Below are positions 55,640-64,000 of a DNA stretch of 64,000 nucleotides, in pieces. Position numbers and translations under genes: made by a program. The first letter of the stretch is position 1; every line of letters begins with the position of its first letter. The stretch covers positions 1 to 64,000 of the forward strand of contig NZ_JACYFG010000041.1 in the NCBI RefSeq assembly GCF_014803405.1, given 5' to 3'. This DNA comes from Pelagicoccus enzymogenes. Lineage in GTDB: Bacteria; Verrucomicrobiota; Verrucomicrobiia; Opitutales; Opitutaceae. The notes below the pieces were generated by a model. It did no database searches. It was given only the letters and a program-made list of their open reading frames with translations, and had not been told where the DNA came from.

Positions 55640-56179
55640 GTGGCCATTCACAGGATGCCGCTGGTGTCAGCAACGCAGCCCAGTCCAGAGAGCAACCACA
55701 GCCGGTTTCGCATCGGTACCTTGCTGTACTTTAGCGACGCGGCGGGCCGCTTGCTTCTCATTCGCCGCAAGCGTCCGCCTAACTTGGGGCTTTGGTGCGC
55801 GGTGGGTGGCAAGTTGGAGATGCCGACTGGGGAGTCGCCGTACGAGTGCGCGATCCGAGAAGCTGCTGAAGAAGTGGGCGTTGCGCTAGATGCAAGCGAT
55901 CTGGCTTTGCGCTGCATCCTTTCGGAAAAAGATTACGAAAGCACGGGGCATTGGTTGATGTTCGTCTTTCAGGTGAAGGTATGCCTGCGAGGCTTGCCTC
56001 CGCAAATAGAGGAAGGCGACTTCTGCTTTTTCGATCGCGGAGAGCTTGAACGAATCGAGATGCCGGCTTTGGACCGAGCAGTGCTGCTGGAGCGCATCCT
56101 GGCTGAGGGCGAGAGCTTGCACTTCCTTCGTTCCGATGGGGTGGCCTCGACGCTGGTGGAGGAAAGTCGAATCGGCTGA
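55640..56179 (+). CDS. Nudix hydrolase, candidate dihydroneopterin triphosphate diphosphatase
   Basis: 179 residues. The Nudix box is present as [11 protein letters not shown]...REAAEEVG, with two extra residues before the first Glu compared with the consensus spacing. [13 protein letters not shown] and [11 protein letters not shown] fit the fold. It starts at GTG 55640, or ATG 55655, and ends 5 bp before pabA. Folate synthesis needs removal of pyrophosphate from dihydroneopterin triphosphate, and this is the only Nudix gene beside the folate genes, so it may do that step; this is inference. Confidence 0.82.
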   Translation: MAIHRMPLVSATQPSPESNHSRFRIGTLLYFSDAAGRLLLIRRKRPPNLGLWCAVGGKLEMPTGESPYECAIREAAEEVGVALDASDLALRCILSEKDYESTGHWLMFVFQVKVCLRGLPPQIEEGDFCFFDRGELERIEMPALDRAVLLERILAEGESLHFLRSDGVASTLVEESRIG

Positions 56180-56184
56180 GTCGG

Positions 56185-56754
56185 ATGATCTTGCTCGTCG
56201 ATAACTACGATTCCTTTACCTATAACCTTTCCCAGTATCTGAGAATGCTTGGGCAAGAGGTGCTGGTGCGACGCAACGATGAGCTGGATGTCGACGAGGT
56301 TGGTCGAATGGAGCTCAGCTTGATCGTGATTTCGCCTGGTCCGGGCGGACCGGAGGCGACGGGACGTTGTATCGATTTGTTGGATGCCTATCACAAGGAG
56401 ATACCCTTTTTAGGGATTTGCTTGGGCATGCAGACCATTGCCACTTACTTTGGAGGCAGGGTGGTGCAGGCGGAGCAACCCGTACATGGAAAAGTGAGGC
56501 CTGTGCTTCACCATGGGAAAGGGGTCTTTACCGGTTTGGCGAATCCGCTGCAGGTGACGCGCTACCATTCCCTGGTCGTTCAGGAGCGCGATCTCCCCGA
56601 TTGCTTGGAAGCGACCGCCCGCTCCGAAGTTGGGGAGTTGATGGGTTTGCGCCATAAAGTGTATTCAATTTCTGGAGTCCAGTTTCATCCGGAAGCGTAT
56701 CTAACGGAAGGCGGGATGGCGTTGCTTAAGAACGCGGTGGAGGGGCGGCACTGA
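56185..56754 (+). CDS. pabA: Aminodeoxychorismate synthase glutaminase subunit
   Basis: A 189-residue class I glutamine amidotransferase. ILLVDNYDSFTYNLSQYL and SPGPGGPEA open the protein; the nucleophile is in FLGICLGMQ and the His-Glu pair in VQFHPEAY (usually HPES). It supplies ammonia to PabB. The pairing with pabB favours PabA over TrpG. Its stop overlaps the pabB start by one base. Confidence 0.92.
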   Translation: MILLVDNYDSFTYNLSQYLRMLGQEVLVRRNDELDVDEVGRMELSLIVISPGPGGPEATGRCIDLLDAYHKEIPFLGICLGMQTIATYFGGRVVQAEQPVHGKVRPVLHHGKGVFTGLANPLQVTRYHSLVVQERDLPDCLEATARSEVGELMGLRHKVYSISGVQFHPEAYLTEGGMALLKNAVEGRH

Positions 56755-58058
56755 TGGAAAGGAAGTTAGACGTTCCCTTTGATCCGATCGCCGCTGCCAG
56801 AAAGGTCTCGCGCTTGCCGGGAGTCTCCTTCCTCTACAGCGGTTTGCGTGCCTATGGTCTAGGGCGATATTCGATTTTGGCTGCGAATCCTTTGAAGGTA
56901 GTCTCGTCGACAGGCTTTCAGGCGATTGAGGAGGAATTGAAACAGCTGAGGTCTATCGAGAAGGGACGCTTGCCGTTCTATGGCGGACCGATTGGCTACC
57001 TTTCCTACGACGCGGGACGCTGTCTGGAGATGTCGCAACTCAAGCCGTCCTCGGGAGCGTATCCGGATAACCGATTCGCTGTTTACGATGGCGCTTTGGT
57101 ATTTGATCATGAACGTGAGGAAACGTGGTTGGTCTCGCTACAGGACGAGCCAAGCGAGAGCTTGATGTCGTTTTGCCGGCGAGCGTTTTCTGGGCAAAGG
57201 GTGGATGGGAATTCCTTTCGCCTGACTTCCCGGTTGCACTCCAATTTCGGAAAGGATGAATACCTGGACGCAGTTGAAGCGGTACGCTCGAAAATTCGCA
57301 GCGGAGACGTTTATCAAGTGAACTTGTCGCAGCGTTTCGAAGCGGATTGCGAGGGTGACCCATTTGAACTGTTCTTGGAGTTGGCGGAGCGAAGTCCCGC
57401 GCCTTACGCCGCGTATTTGGATTTTGGCGACGAGCAGATCGTCTCCTCTTCTCCGGAGCGTTTCCTGCAGATCATTGACGGGCAGGCGACGACGCGACCG
57501 ATTAAAGGTACCTGCTCTGCCGGCGCCTCCGAAATGGAAGCGGCAGGCAACGCCCGCGATCTGGAGAATTCCGAGAAAGATCGCTCCGAACTGCTCATGA
57601 TCGTCGACTTGGAGCGCAATGATTTGGGTCGCGTTTGCGAACCGGGAAGCGTGCGAGTGGACGACCTTTTTCGCTTGGAGCGATACGCCACGGTGATCCA
57701 TCAAACCGCGGATGTGAGCGGGAGATTGGAAACAGGCCGGACGGCGCTCGACTGCGTCAAGGCTATGTTTCCGGGAGGTTCGATAACGGGTGCTCCAAAA
57801 ATCCGAGCCATGCAAGTGATCGACGAGCTGGAGCGAGGCGAACGTGGAGTTTACACAGGTTCGATTGGTTATTTCGACGCTTCGGGAAACGTGGACTTGA
57901 ACATTGCAATCAGAACTTTGCGGATTGCAGCCGGGCGATTGTCGTTTCAAGTTGGGGGCGGTATCGTTTGGGACAGTGACCCGGCGAGCGAGTATGATGA
58001 AACCTTGTTGAAGGCGAAAGCCATGGTGAATGCGTTAGGAGGGAGCCTCGATGGCTAA
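56754..58058 (+). CDS. pabB: Aminodeoxychorismate synthase component I
   Basis: A 434-residue chorismate-utilising enzyme making 4-amino-4-deoxychorismate. TRPIKGTCSAG contains the PIKGT motif with the Lys that marks PabB rather than TrpE (PIAGT). RSKIRSGDVYQVNLSQRFE, SSSPERFLQI and FPGGSITGAPKIRAMQVID are conserved. It overlaps pabC by 8 bases. Confidence 0.94.
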   Translation: MERKLDVPFDPIAAARKVSRLPGVSFLYSGLRAYGLGRYSILAANPLKVVSSTGFQAIEEELKQLRSIEKGRLPFYGGPIGYLSYDAGRCLEMSQLKPSSGAYPDNRFAVYDGALVFDHEREETWLVSLQDEPSESLMSFCRRAFSGQRVDGNSFRLTSRLHSNFGKDEYLDAVEAVRSKIRSGDVYQVNLSQRFEADCEGDPFELFLELAERSPAPYAAYLDFGDEQIVSSSPERFLQIIDGQATTRPIKGTCSAGASEMEAAGNARDLENSEKDRSELLMIVDLERNDLGRVCEPGSVRVDDLFRLERYATVIHQTADVSGRLETGRTALDCVKAMFPGGSITGAPKIRAMQVIDELERGERGVYTGSIGYFDASGNVDLNIAIRTLRIAAGRLSFQVGGGIVWDSDPASEYDETLLKAKAMVNALGGSLDG

Positions 58059-58887
58059 GCTGATTTTGAATGGCGAATTGCTAGATGCGGATGCGCTTTC
58101 GCAACCGCTCCTGAGCCGTGGCTTCGCATTTGGCTTCGGAGTTTTCGAGACCATGAAGTTCCTGGATAAAACGCCTTGTTTTTTCAGTGAACACCTCGGG
58201 CGATTGCGCCGCGGTCTCGTGGGAGCTGGATTGGATTGCGAACTCGACGAGACTGCGCTACGCGAGCAGGCCCGCTTGTTGTTCGAGGCCGAAGGCGTTG
58301 ATGCGGGTGTATTCAAAATCGTGATAACGGACAGCGGGAAGAACCCGTCCCTTGCTTTGTTTGTACGGACAAGAGGGGTGCCGACTGAACTGGCACCGAG
58401 CCGATTGTCGCAGTCCAAGGTGGTTAAGGCATCTCAGGCTTTCACTAGCCGGAACAAAAGCCTGAACTACATGGAATCGGTTCTGGAGCTCGAGAAAGCG
58501 AAAGCCACTGGCTTCGATGAATGCGTTTTCAAAAACGAGCGGAACGAGTTGACGGAGTGTGCCGTGTCCAATCTCTTTTTTGTGCAGGATGGCGTCTTGA
58601 GCACCCCGGCGCTCGATTGCGGATTGCTCGACGGAATCGTGCGCCGCAAGGTAATCGAGCTGGCTCGACAAAACGGGATTGAAGTAAAGGAAGGCGTATT
58701 CGAGGAAGCTGATTTGTTGGCGGCTTCCGAAGTTTTTCTCACGAGTTCCGGGAGCGGTCCTCGTTCGGTCGCGAGCTATCAAGCGAGTTCCGGGACGGAG
58801 GCGAGTTACGAAGTAAACTGGCTCCCTCGTCTCAGGGAGTCCTATTTGGAATTGGAGCGAGAGGAGGCGCGTTCGCATCGTGTCTAA
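58051..58887 (+). CDS. pabC: Aminodeoxychorismate lyase
   Basis: A 278-residue class IV PLP enzyme that releases pyruvate to give p-aminobenzoate. The PLP lysine is in SRNKSLNYMES. RGFAFGFGVFETMKF, ECAVSNLFFV and LDGIVRRKVIELA are class IV signatures. BCAT-type enzymes share the fold, but the pabB context decides. It overlaps folP by 8 bases. Confidence 0.92.
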   Translation: MAKLILNGELLDADALSQPLLSRGFAFGFGVFETMKFLDKTPCFFSEHLGRLRRGLVGAGLDCELDETALREQARLLFEAEGVDAGVFKIVITDSGKNPSLALFVRTRGVPTELAPSRLSQSKVVKASQAFTSRNKSLNYMESVLELEKAKATGFDECVFKNERNELTECAVSNLFFVQDGVLSTPALDCGLLDGIVRRKVIELARQNGIEVKEGVFEEADLLAASEVFLTSSGSGPRSVASYQASSGTEASYEVNWLPRLRESYLELEREEARSHRV

Positions 58888-59728
58888 GGATTTGTTTTGG
58901 AAGCTGGCGGGCGATGCCAAGTTGGAGCTAGGGAAACGTTCGCTGTTGATGGGGATCTTGAACGTGACCCCGGACAGTTTCTCAGATGGCGGCAAGCACT
59001 TGAACTTGGAGGCAGCGCTGGCGAGAGGGGAGCAGATGCTCGAAGAAGGAGCTGATATCATCGATATCGGAGGCGAGTCGACTCGACCAGGGTTTGAGCC
59101 GGTGAGCGCGGACATAGAAATTGAGCGCGTGGTACCAGTGGTGCGAGAGCTCAGGGCGCGGAGGCCGAATTGTATTCTTTCTGTCGATACGTGCAAACCG
59201 GAGGTTGCTGCGGCGTCCCTGGAAGCGGGAGTCAATATTGTCAACGACGTGAACGGTTTTTTGTCCGAAACGGATCTCGCGACTGTTTCGGCCAGCTTCG
59301 GGTCTGGGGTTGTCTTGATGCGGAATGGACGTTTAGGGGAGGGGGTAGAACCAATCTTGGATCGCATCCGAGCGAGTTGGGAGAAGTCGTTGGAAGTTGC
59401 TTTCGATGCGGGCTTGAAGGAGGCCGCGATTGTCTTGGATCCAGGAGTCGGTTTTGGAACGACGCGGCAGGAGGATCTCGAGATTTTGAGAGGACTGGAT
59501 TTGCTTCGATCCTTTGGCTTTCCTCTTTTGCTTGGAGCTTCTCGCAAGCGCATCACTGCTCAACCAACTGGATTGCCGCTGGAGTTGAGGTTGGAACCGA
59601 CTCTCGCCAGTTCGGTCGCGGGCGTGGCTGCGGGAATCGAAATTTTCCGGGTGCATGATGTGGCGGCGCACGTGCGGGCGCTTGGTCTGGCGGACTTGAT
59701 TTACAGAGGAGGAGACCTAGATGAATAA
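58880..59728 (+). CDS. folP: Dihydropteroate synthase
   Basis: A 282-residue TIM barrel joining p-aminobenzoate to hydroxymethyl-dihydropterin diphosphate; the sulfonamide target. LNVTPDSFSDGGKHL, DIGGESTRPG, LSVDTCK, NDVNGF, DPGVGFGTT, GASRKRITA and FRVHDV carry the known catalytic and binding residues. The GFGKT lysine is Thr here, and the usual MHxRG segment is replaced by LMRNGRLG. It starts at GTG 58880 with GGAGG upstream. Confidence 0.93.
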   Translation: MSKDLFWKLAGDAKLELGKRSLLMGILNVTPDSFSDGGKHLNLEAALARGEQMLEEGADIIDIGGESTRPGFEPVSADIEIERVVPVVRELRARRPNCILSVDTCKPEVAAASLEAGVNIVNDVNGFLSETDLATVSASFGSGVVLMRNGRLGEGVEPILDRIRASWEKSLEVAFDAGLKEAAIVLDPGVGFGTTRQEDLEILRGLDLLRSFGFPLLLGASRKRITAQPTGLPLELRLEPTLASSVAGVAAGIEIFRVHDVAAHVRALGLADLIYRGGDLDE

Positions 59729-60098
59729 GAAATTGGATACAGTGTTTCTCGAGGGAATCGAGCTATTCGGATTCATCGGTGTACTGGAAGACGAGAAGCG
59801 AAACGGGCAGACTTTCTACATCGACGTCGAGTTGGGCGTGGATTTGAGAAAGGCCGGTCGGAGCGATATTTTGGCGCAGACCGTAAATTACGCCGAAGTA
59901 TTCGCGTTGGCGGAGCAACTGATGGATGAGGCTCGTTGCGATTTGATTGAGAGTTACGCGGAGCAACTTTCGGAAGAGATTTTCAGTTATTTCGACCTCG
60001 TGCAAGAGGTGTCCGTAACGGTGCGCAAGCCAGAGGCTCCGATCGACGGTAAATTTCGCGCGGTGGGAATCACAATAAGACGCGAACGTGATGAATAA
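59721..60098 (+). CDS. folB: Dihydroneopterin aldolase
   Basis: A 125-residue enzyme. GIELFGFIGVLEDEKRNGQ, VNYAEVF, DLIESYAEQLSEEIF and VTVRKPEAPI, with the catalytic Lys, match FolB. It cleaves dihydroneopterin to 6-hydroxymethyl-dihydropterin. It overlaps folP by 8 bases and folK by 8 bases. Confidence 0.92.
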   Translation: MNKKLDTVFLEGIELFGFIGVLEDEKRNGQTFYIDVELGVDLRKAGRSDILAQTVNYAEVFALAEQLMDEARCDLIESYAEQLSEEIFSYFDLVQEVSVTVRKPEAPIDGKFRAVGITIRRERDE

Positions 60099-60924
60099 GG
60101 TCTACATCGGTCTCGGCTCCAACGTTGGTTGTAAAGTCGGAAACATTCGCAGGGCGATACAGGCTCTAGGGCATAATGATCGTATCCATAATTTAGAGCT
60201 GTCCTCGTTTTACAGGACGGAGCCTATTGGAGGCGTAGAGCAAGATTGGTTCGTCAATGCGGTTGCTCGATTCGATACGACGCTTACAGCTCGCGAGTTG
60301 CTTGAGTATTGCTTGGCTGTGGAGCGGGACTTGAAGCGCGTACGCCTAGAGCGTTGGGGACCGCGAACGCTGGACATCGACATTCTGCTCTTTGGCGAGC
60401 AGAAGATTGAGGAGAGCGAGTTGCAAGTGCCGCACCCTCGTATCAGCGAACGGGCTTTTGTTTTGGTTCCGCTTATCGAGCTGGATCCGAACTTGGAGGT
60501 CGATGGCGTTGCATTGGCGTCTTCTCTGGAAGGCCTCGAGCGCCAAGGAGTGGAACGGATGCAGTCGGTGGTTGCAATTGTTGGAGCAAGTCCCAAGCCG
60601 GATCGTTACGCGCATTTGGCGCAGCGACAATTGATGGGGGCGGGCTACGAGGTTCGGCTTATCGCTCCTCGAGGAGGTGCTATCCTTGGGGAACCAGTTT
60701 TGAGTCGTTTGACTGAATGTCAGGATCCGGTGGATACGGTAACCCTCTACATAGGCTCCGCGAGAGTGGAAGAGATTCTTGAGGACCTCCTATCGATTCG
60801 GCCGAGGCGTGTTGTCTTCAATCCCGGAACCGAGAACGAGGGAGTACGCCGGAGTTTAGAGCAAGCTGGAGTCGAAACTCTGGAAGCGTGTACGCTCGTA
60901 ATGCTTAGAACCGGCCAGTTTTAG
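60091..60924 (+). CDS. folK: HPPK (FolK) fused to a CoA-binding-type domain
   Basis: 277 residues. Residues 1 to about 160 are hydroxymethyl-dihydropterin pyrophosphokinase: VYIGLGSNVG, SSFYRTEPIGG, ERWGPRTLDIDILLFG, with the magnesium aspartates, and VPHPRISERAF. Residues about 162-277 resemble the CoA_binding_2 (YccU-like) Rossmann domain: VVAIVGASPKPDRYAHLA, EVRLIAPRGG, GEPVLSRL, and VVFNPGTENEG. HPPK alone is about 160 residues, so this is a true C-terminal addition. ATG 60091 is used; GTG 60088 precedes it. It is the last gene of the folate operon, converging on the pilin-like gene with 5 bp between. Confidence 0.9.
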   Translation: MNKVYIGLGSNVGCKVGNIRRAIQALGHNDRIHNLELSSFYRTEPIGGVEQDWFVNAVARFDTTLTARELLEYCLAVERDLKRVRLERWGPRTLDIDILLFGEQKIEESELQVPHPRISERAFVLVPLIELDPNLEVDGVALASSLEGLERQGVERMQSVVAIVGASPKPDRYAHLAQRQLMGAGYEVRLIAPRGGAILGEPVLSRLTECQDPVDTVTLYIGSARVEEILEDLLSIRPRRVVFNPGTENEGVRRSLEQAGVETLEACTLVMLRTGQF

Positions 60925-60929
60925 GAGCT

Positions 60930-61400
60930 CTAGTCCTCGATGATGTAGTAGTAGCGGTCTGATTCGAGTTTCTGGAAAATACCTGTGGAGAGGTTTCCGT
61001 CGTCGATCCGCTTGTCTACGACTGCGAAAATGTCGTCCCCGTGCGTAGGAGCAACCACTCCCACGGCCGAAGTGAAGTTGCCCAAGTCGAAGTGTTCGAA
61101 GTCCCACTTGCCTCCAAGAGGGCTGCCAAGTTCGAACTTCTTGCGAGATACGTAGCCTTCGAGCTCAGGCGGGAACACGCCGGTTGAGGAGTCCTCGACC
61201 CACCAACCGGATTCTAGCGAATATTGAGAGCCTGCGCTTGCTAGGATTCGAATGTCGGTGGCAAAGGTTGCAGCGCGGGCGTTTCGAAGGTAGCTGCTGA
61301 AGAGGGGAACTGCGATGGAGGCAAGTACGCCTAGGATCACCACGGCAACCAGAAGTTCGATTAGGGTGAAGCCGTTCTTGGAGTTTTTCGCTTTGTTCAT
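60930..61400 (-). CDS. Type IV pilin-like / pseudopilin protein
   Basis: 156 residues. The prepilin peptidase site is NG-FTLIELLVAVVILGVLA, with Glu at +5 of the mature protein and a hydrophobic helix after it. The C-terminal domain is non-conserved, with aromatic residues (WWVEDSS, YYYIIED). It may be a pseudopilin of a type II secretion-like system or a minor pilin. No other pilus gene is present in the window. Confidence 0.88.
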   Translation of the reverse strand: MNKAKNSKNGFTLIELLVAVVILGVLASIAVPLFSSYLRNARAATFATDIRILASAGSQYSLESGWWVEDSSTGVFPPELEGYVSRKKFELGSPLGGKWDFEHFDLGNFTSAVGVVAPTHGDDIFAVVDKRIDDGNLSTGIFQKLESDRYYYIIED

Positions 61401-61603
61401 CGAGTGTGTTAGTTGGGTTGGCTCGCTTTGTTTGCTTAGGTCGGATTCCGAGTCTCTAGTATCGTCCAGATGTCCAAGCTCTTACTAGTGAAAAGTTGGA
61501 TTTCGGTGTAAATCCGGCGCTAATCGAAAACGCGTTTCGAGGCCGATAGAGTTATCAGCTTATCTCCGCTAGAGAGGAGCCTCCGCTTGGCGCGTTCCAG
61601 CGC

Positions 61604-63478
61604 TCATGCGTTGGAGTCGGTAAGAGACTCTTTGAGGGTCTCCAATTCCTCCCACCGTTCGAAGGCGGTCTCCAATTCGGACTCGATTTCGCCCATTTCG
61701 GACTTTAGGGCGACGATCTTGCTTTCACCCTCTTGGTAGGTAGCGGGATCGGCGAGCACGCCGACGAGGGCTTCCTTGCGCTCCTCCAGTTCCTCGATTC
61801 GTTTGGGCAGGGCTTCGAGTTCGTTGCGCAGCTTGTTGGTGAACTTCGGTTTCTTTTCTTTCCAGTTGTTGCGGCTCGGCTTGGCGGAGGATTCGCTAGC
61901 CTGTTTCGCTGAGGCCTGCTGGGCGGCTAGCTGCTGCTTACGGCGGGCTTGCCAGTCGTTGTAGCCGCCATGGTGTTCGGTTACGGCTCCACCTGTTTGC
62001 ACGACGAATAGGGAGGTGACGGTGTTCTCCAGAAACTCGCGATCGTGGCTCACAAGAAGCAGGGTGCCGTCGAACTCGAGGATGCGCTCCTCCAGCAGCT
62101 CGAGGGTTTCCGCATCGAGGTCGTTGGTCGGTTCGTCGAGCACGAGCAGGTTGGCCGGCTGAGTGAACAAGCGAGCCAAGAGCAGCCGATTTCGTTCGCC
62201 GCCGGACAGCGTCTTGATGGAGGCGCGGGCTCGCTCGGGGGTGAAGAGGAAGTCCTGCAGGTAGGTCATGACGTGGCGTTGCTTGCCGTTGACGGGAACG
62301 GTCTCGTTGCCGTCGGCCACGTTTTCGAAAACGGTTTTGTCGTAGTCCAGCTGGGCTCGCATCTGGTCGAAGTAGGCGATCTCAAGTTTGGTGCCGTGTT
62401 CGACCTCGCCGCTGCTGGGCTGGAGTTTTCCGAGGAGGAGTTTGAGAAGGGTGGTTTTTCCGGATCCGTTGGGGCCGATTACGCCGATGCGATCGCCCCG
62501 CATGATTTGCGCGTCGAAAGCTTTGAGGATTTGTTTTTCGCCGTAGGATACGGAGGCTTGCTTGACGGTGATGACCTTGGCCCCGGAACTGGAGCTTTGC
62601 TGGAGCGAGAAGCTGGCGTTGCCCGAACGGCTGCGCCAAGAAGCGCGTTCGTCTCGCATTTTCTTGAGGGCGAGCACGCGGCCTTCGTTGCGGGTGCGGC
62701 GGGCCTTGATGCCTTTGCGCAGCCAGGCTTCCTCCTGGGAGAGCTTCTTCTCGAAGGCGGCTCGGTTCTTGGCTTCGATTTCCAACAGCTCTTCCTTGCG
62801 GGCGAGGTAGGTCTCGTAGTCGCAGCGAAAGCTGTTGAGTTGGGCGAGGTCCACTTCGACGATGCGGGTGGCGAGGCGTTTGAGAAAAGAGCGGTCGTGG
62901 GTGACGAAGAGCAGGGTCAGCTTGCTGCCGATGAGAAAGTCTTCCAGCCAGAGGATGGACTCGATGTCGAGGTGGTTGGTCGGCTCGTCGAGGATGAGCA
63001 CGCTTGGTTCGCAGACGAGAGCCTTGCCGAGCAGGGCTCGGCGTTTGAGTCCGCCGGAGAGAGTGGGGAAGCGGGCGTCCGGATCGAGCTGGAGGTCCTT
63101 GAGGGTTTGCTCGATGCTGGCTTCCATCTTCCACTGGCGCTCAGGGTCGAGCGGTGAGTGGGGGCGATCGGCGTGCAAGGCGAGCAGGGCTTCGCCTTCG
63201 GCTCCGAATCCAGAGGTGACGATTTCCCGGACGCTGGCGTCTAGGTCCTGAGGGATTTCCTGGGGCAGGGCAGTGGCCACGCCGCCTTCCGGGAAGGTGA
63301 TGGAGCCGGAGTTAGCTCCGTACTCGCCGGAGATCACTTTCAGCAGGGTAGACTTGCCGGCGCCATTGCGTCCGAGCACGCATACCCGCTCGCCTCGATC
63401 GATGTGCAGGCTCGCGTTTTCGAGAACGGCGGGACCGCTGAAGCTAATGGTCAATTCTGTTACGCTGAGAACGGGCAT
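61604..63478 (-). CDS. uup: ABC-F ATPase, Uup type
   Basis: 624 residues with two ABC domains. Walker A sequences are GRNGAGKSTLL and GPNGSGKTTLL; signatures are LSGGLKRRALL and LSGGERNRLLL; Walker B are LILDEPTNHL and LVLDEPTNDL. The linker (about 235-310) is ABC-F-like, and a C-terminal coiled coil (about 540-624) marks Uup. It acts on ribosomes or replication-linked DNA structures in the cytoplasm. ATG 63478 is chosen at MPVLSV; the frame is open to 63610. Confidence 0.93.
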   Translation of the reverse strand: MPVLSVTELTISFSGPAVLENASLHIDRGERVCVLGRNGAGKSTLLKVISGEYGANSGSITFPEGGVATALPQEIPQDLDASVREIVTSGFGAEGEALLALHADRPHSPLDPERQWKMEASIEQTLKDLQLDPDARFPTLSGGLKRRALLGKALVCEPSVLILDEPTNHLDIESILWLEDFLIGSKLTLLFVTHDRSFLKRLATRIVEVDLAQLNSFRCDYETYLARKEELLEIEAKNRAAFEKKLSQEEAWLRKGIKARRTRNEGRVLALKKMRDERASWRSRSGNASFSLQQSSSSGAKVITVKQASVSYGEKQILKAFDAQIMRGDRIGVIGPNGSGKTTLLKLLLGKLQPSSGEVEHGTKLEIAYFDQMRAQLDYDKTVFENVADGNETVPVNGKQRHVMTYLQDFLFTPERARASIKTLSGGERNRLLLARLFTQPANLLVLDEPTNDLDAETLELLEERILEFDGTLLLVSHDREFLENTVTSLFVVQTGGAVTEHHGGYNDWQARRKQQLAAQQASAKQASESSAKPSRNNWKEKKPKFTNKLRNELEALPKRIEELEERKEALVGVLADPATYQEGESKIVALKSEMGEIESELETAFERWEELETLKESLTDSNA

Positions 63479-63641
63479 GGAGTGGTATAGGCTGTGAATC
63501 GGTAGGCTTCTCCATGGAATTGGGCTGTGGCAATGGGAAAATGTGAAAGTAGGGCTCACCGGTGCGATAAGCGGCCCTTCTTGCTTGAAACGGGAAGGGC
63601 CTGACCTCACTCATATTGCCCCCTCCCCATTCTACGAATTG

Positions 63642-64000
63642 ATGAAGTTTCAAGGTATTGCATCGGACAATCTAGCGGAGATGTACCGCTTGGCAGCGGA
63701 ACGTTACGGCGACCGGCCGGCTTTTGCCTCTCGCATTCGCAAAGGCGTTTACCAGCCAGTCAGCTACAGGGACCTCTACGACTTTGGCCTGTACCTTGGC
63801 ACTGCATTGATAGAGCTCGGGGTAGACGCTCGTGACCATGTGGGCTTGTTGGCGGATAACCGCGTGGAGTGGAATATCGCCGACTACGCCATCCTCATGT
63901 GCGGTGCCGCCGACGTGCCGCGCGGCACGGATGTCACGAATCAGGAAATTGAATACATCTTGCAGCACTCGGACGCGAAGGTGGTCTTTGTGGAAAGCGC
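63642..64000 (+). CDS. AMP-dependent acyl-CoA synthetase, N-terminal part (cut by window end)
   Basis: 119 residues visible. The N-terminal pattern of long-chain fatty acyl-CoA ligases is clear: LAEMYRLAAERYGDRPAF, VSYRDLYDFGLYLGTALIEL, GVDARDHVGLLADNRVEW and NQEIEYILQHSDAKVVFVE. The catalytic motifs lie beyond the window. It diverges from uup; the 163-bp gap shows no recognised site. Confidence 0.88.
   Translation, partial: MKFQGIASDNLAEMYRLAAERYGDRPAFASRIRKGVYQPVSYRDLYDFGLYLGTALIELGVDARDHVGLLADNRVEWNIADYAILMCGAADVPRGTDVTNQEIEYILQHSDAKVVFVES

Noticed and set aside
62045-63157. 370-codon plus-strand open frame opposite the uup gene
   Set aside because: Antisense shadow of an unmistakable ABC-F ATPase; no recognisable motif.

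Overview
The window looks like a chromosomal segment of a free-living Gram-negative bacterium of the Verrucomicrobiota, most plausibly class Opitutae (Pelagicoccus/Puniceicoccaceae-like). This is inference from moderately high G+C, tightly packed operons with many ATGA stop/start overlaps, an LPS-type heptose pathway, a type IV pilin/pseudopilin-like gene and dense intergenic palindromes. No rRNA, tRNA or CRISPR array was recognised.

Layout. (1) 1-1500: an IS110-family element (transposase 12-944, minus) whose 5' noncoding part is rich in stem-loops, next to dispersed-repeat-like sequence and a palindromic repeat that recurs at 38055. (2) 1505-5347: a hybrid histidine kinase, galE and a gmhB-like HAD phosphatase. 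(3) 5681-11150 (plus): a glycan-modification operon with a GT4-type glycosyltransferase, a methyltransferase-like protein, a stand-alone PglD_N-like Rossmann module, a NodU/CmcH carbamoyltransferase, an SGNH-family protein, a DUF5989-like microprotein and a 33-codon ORF. (4) 33283 down to 11163 (minus): about 22 kb with 19 consecutive genes and no gap above 48 bp, opened by gmhA and an HldE-like fusion, followed by epimerases, SDR, methyltransferases, TylF-type enzyme, asparagine synthetase, split transketolase, zinc dehydrogenase, a HAD-kinase fusion, glycosyltransferases and three large proteins of unknown family. Regions 3 and 4 converge at 11150/11163 and together look like a surface-polysaccharide locus that makes and decorates a heptose-derived and possibly branched sugar. 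A PglD_N-like module occurs six times in five of its proteins.

(5) 33382-37963: L-2-hydroxyglutarate oxidase, a NeuA-like cytidylyltransferase, then an exported protein, a TPR protein and a small FlgN-like protein. (6) 48447 down to 38167 (minus): a regulatory island with CheR, histidine kinase, a receiver/degenerate HD-GYP protein, CheW, CheD, HDOD, a PAS-like protein, two receivers and a PAS-PAS-SpoIIE phosphatase. No CheA or chemoreceptor is present in the window. (7) 48770-52498: cobalamin-dependent methionine synthase metH with structured upstream DNA and a clear terminator, then a LysR regulator. (8) 53758-60924 (plus): yggS, a Gfo/Idh/MocA oxidoreductase, a Nudix hydrolase and a tightly coupled folate operon pabA-pabB-pabC-folP-folB-folK, in which FolK carries an unusual CoA-binding-type C-terminal domain. 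(9) 60930-64000: a pilin-like protein, an Uup-type ABC-F ATPase and the start of an acyl-CoA synthetase cut by the window end.

Most noteworthy: the repeated Rossmann module and the paralogous pair of unknown ~530-residue proteins in the glycan locus; the HPPK/CoA-binding fusion; the CheD/CheW/CheR/HDOD island without CheA; a possible IS110 bridge RNA; and the paired cloverleaf-like intergenic repeats. All family assignments were made by reading motifs, without any database search.
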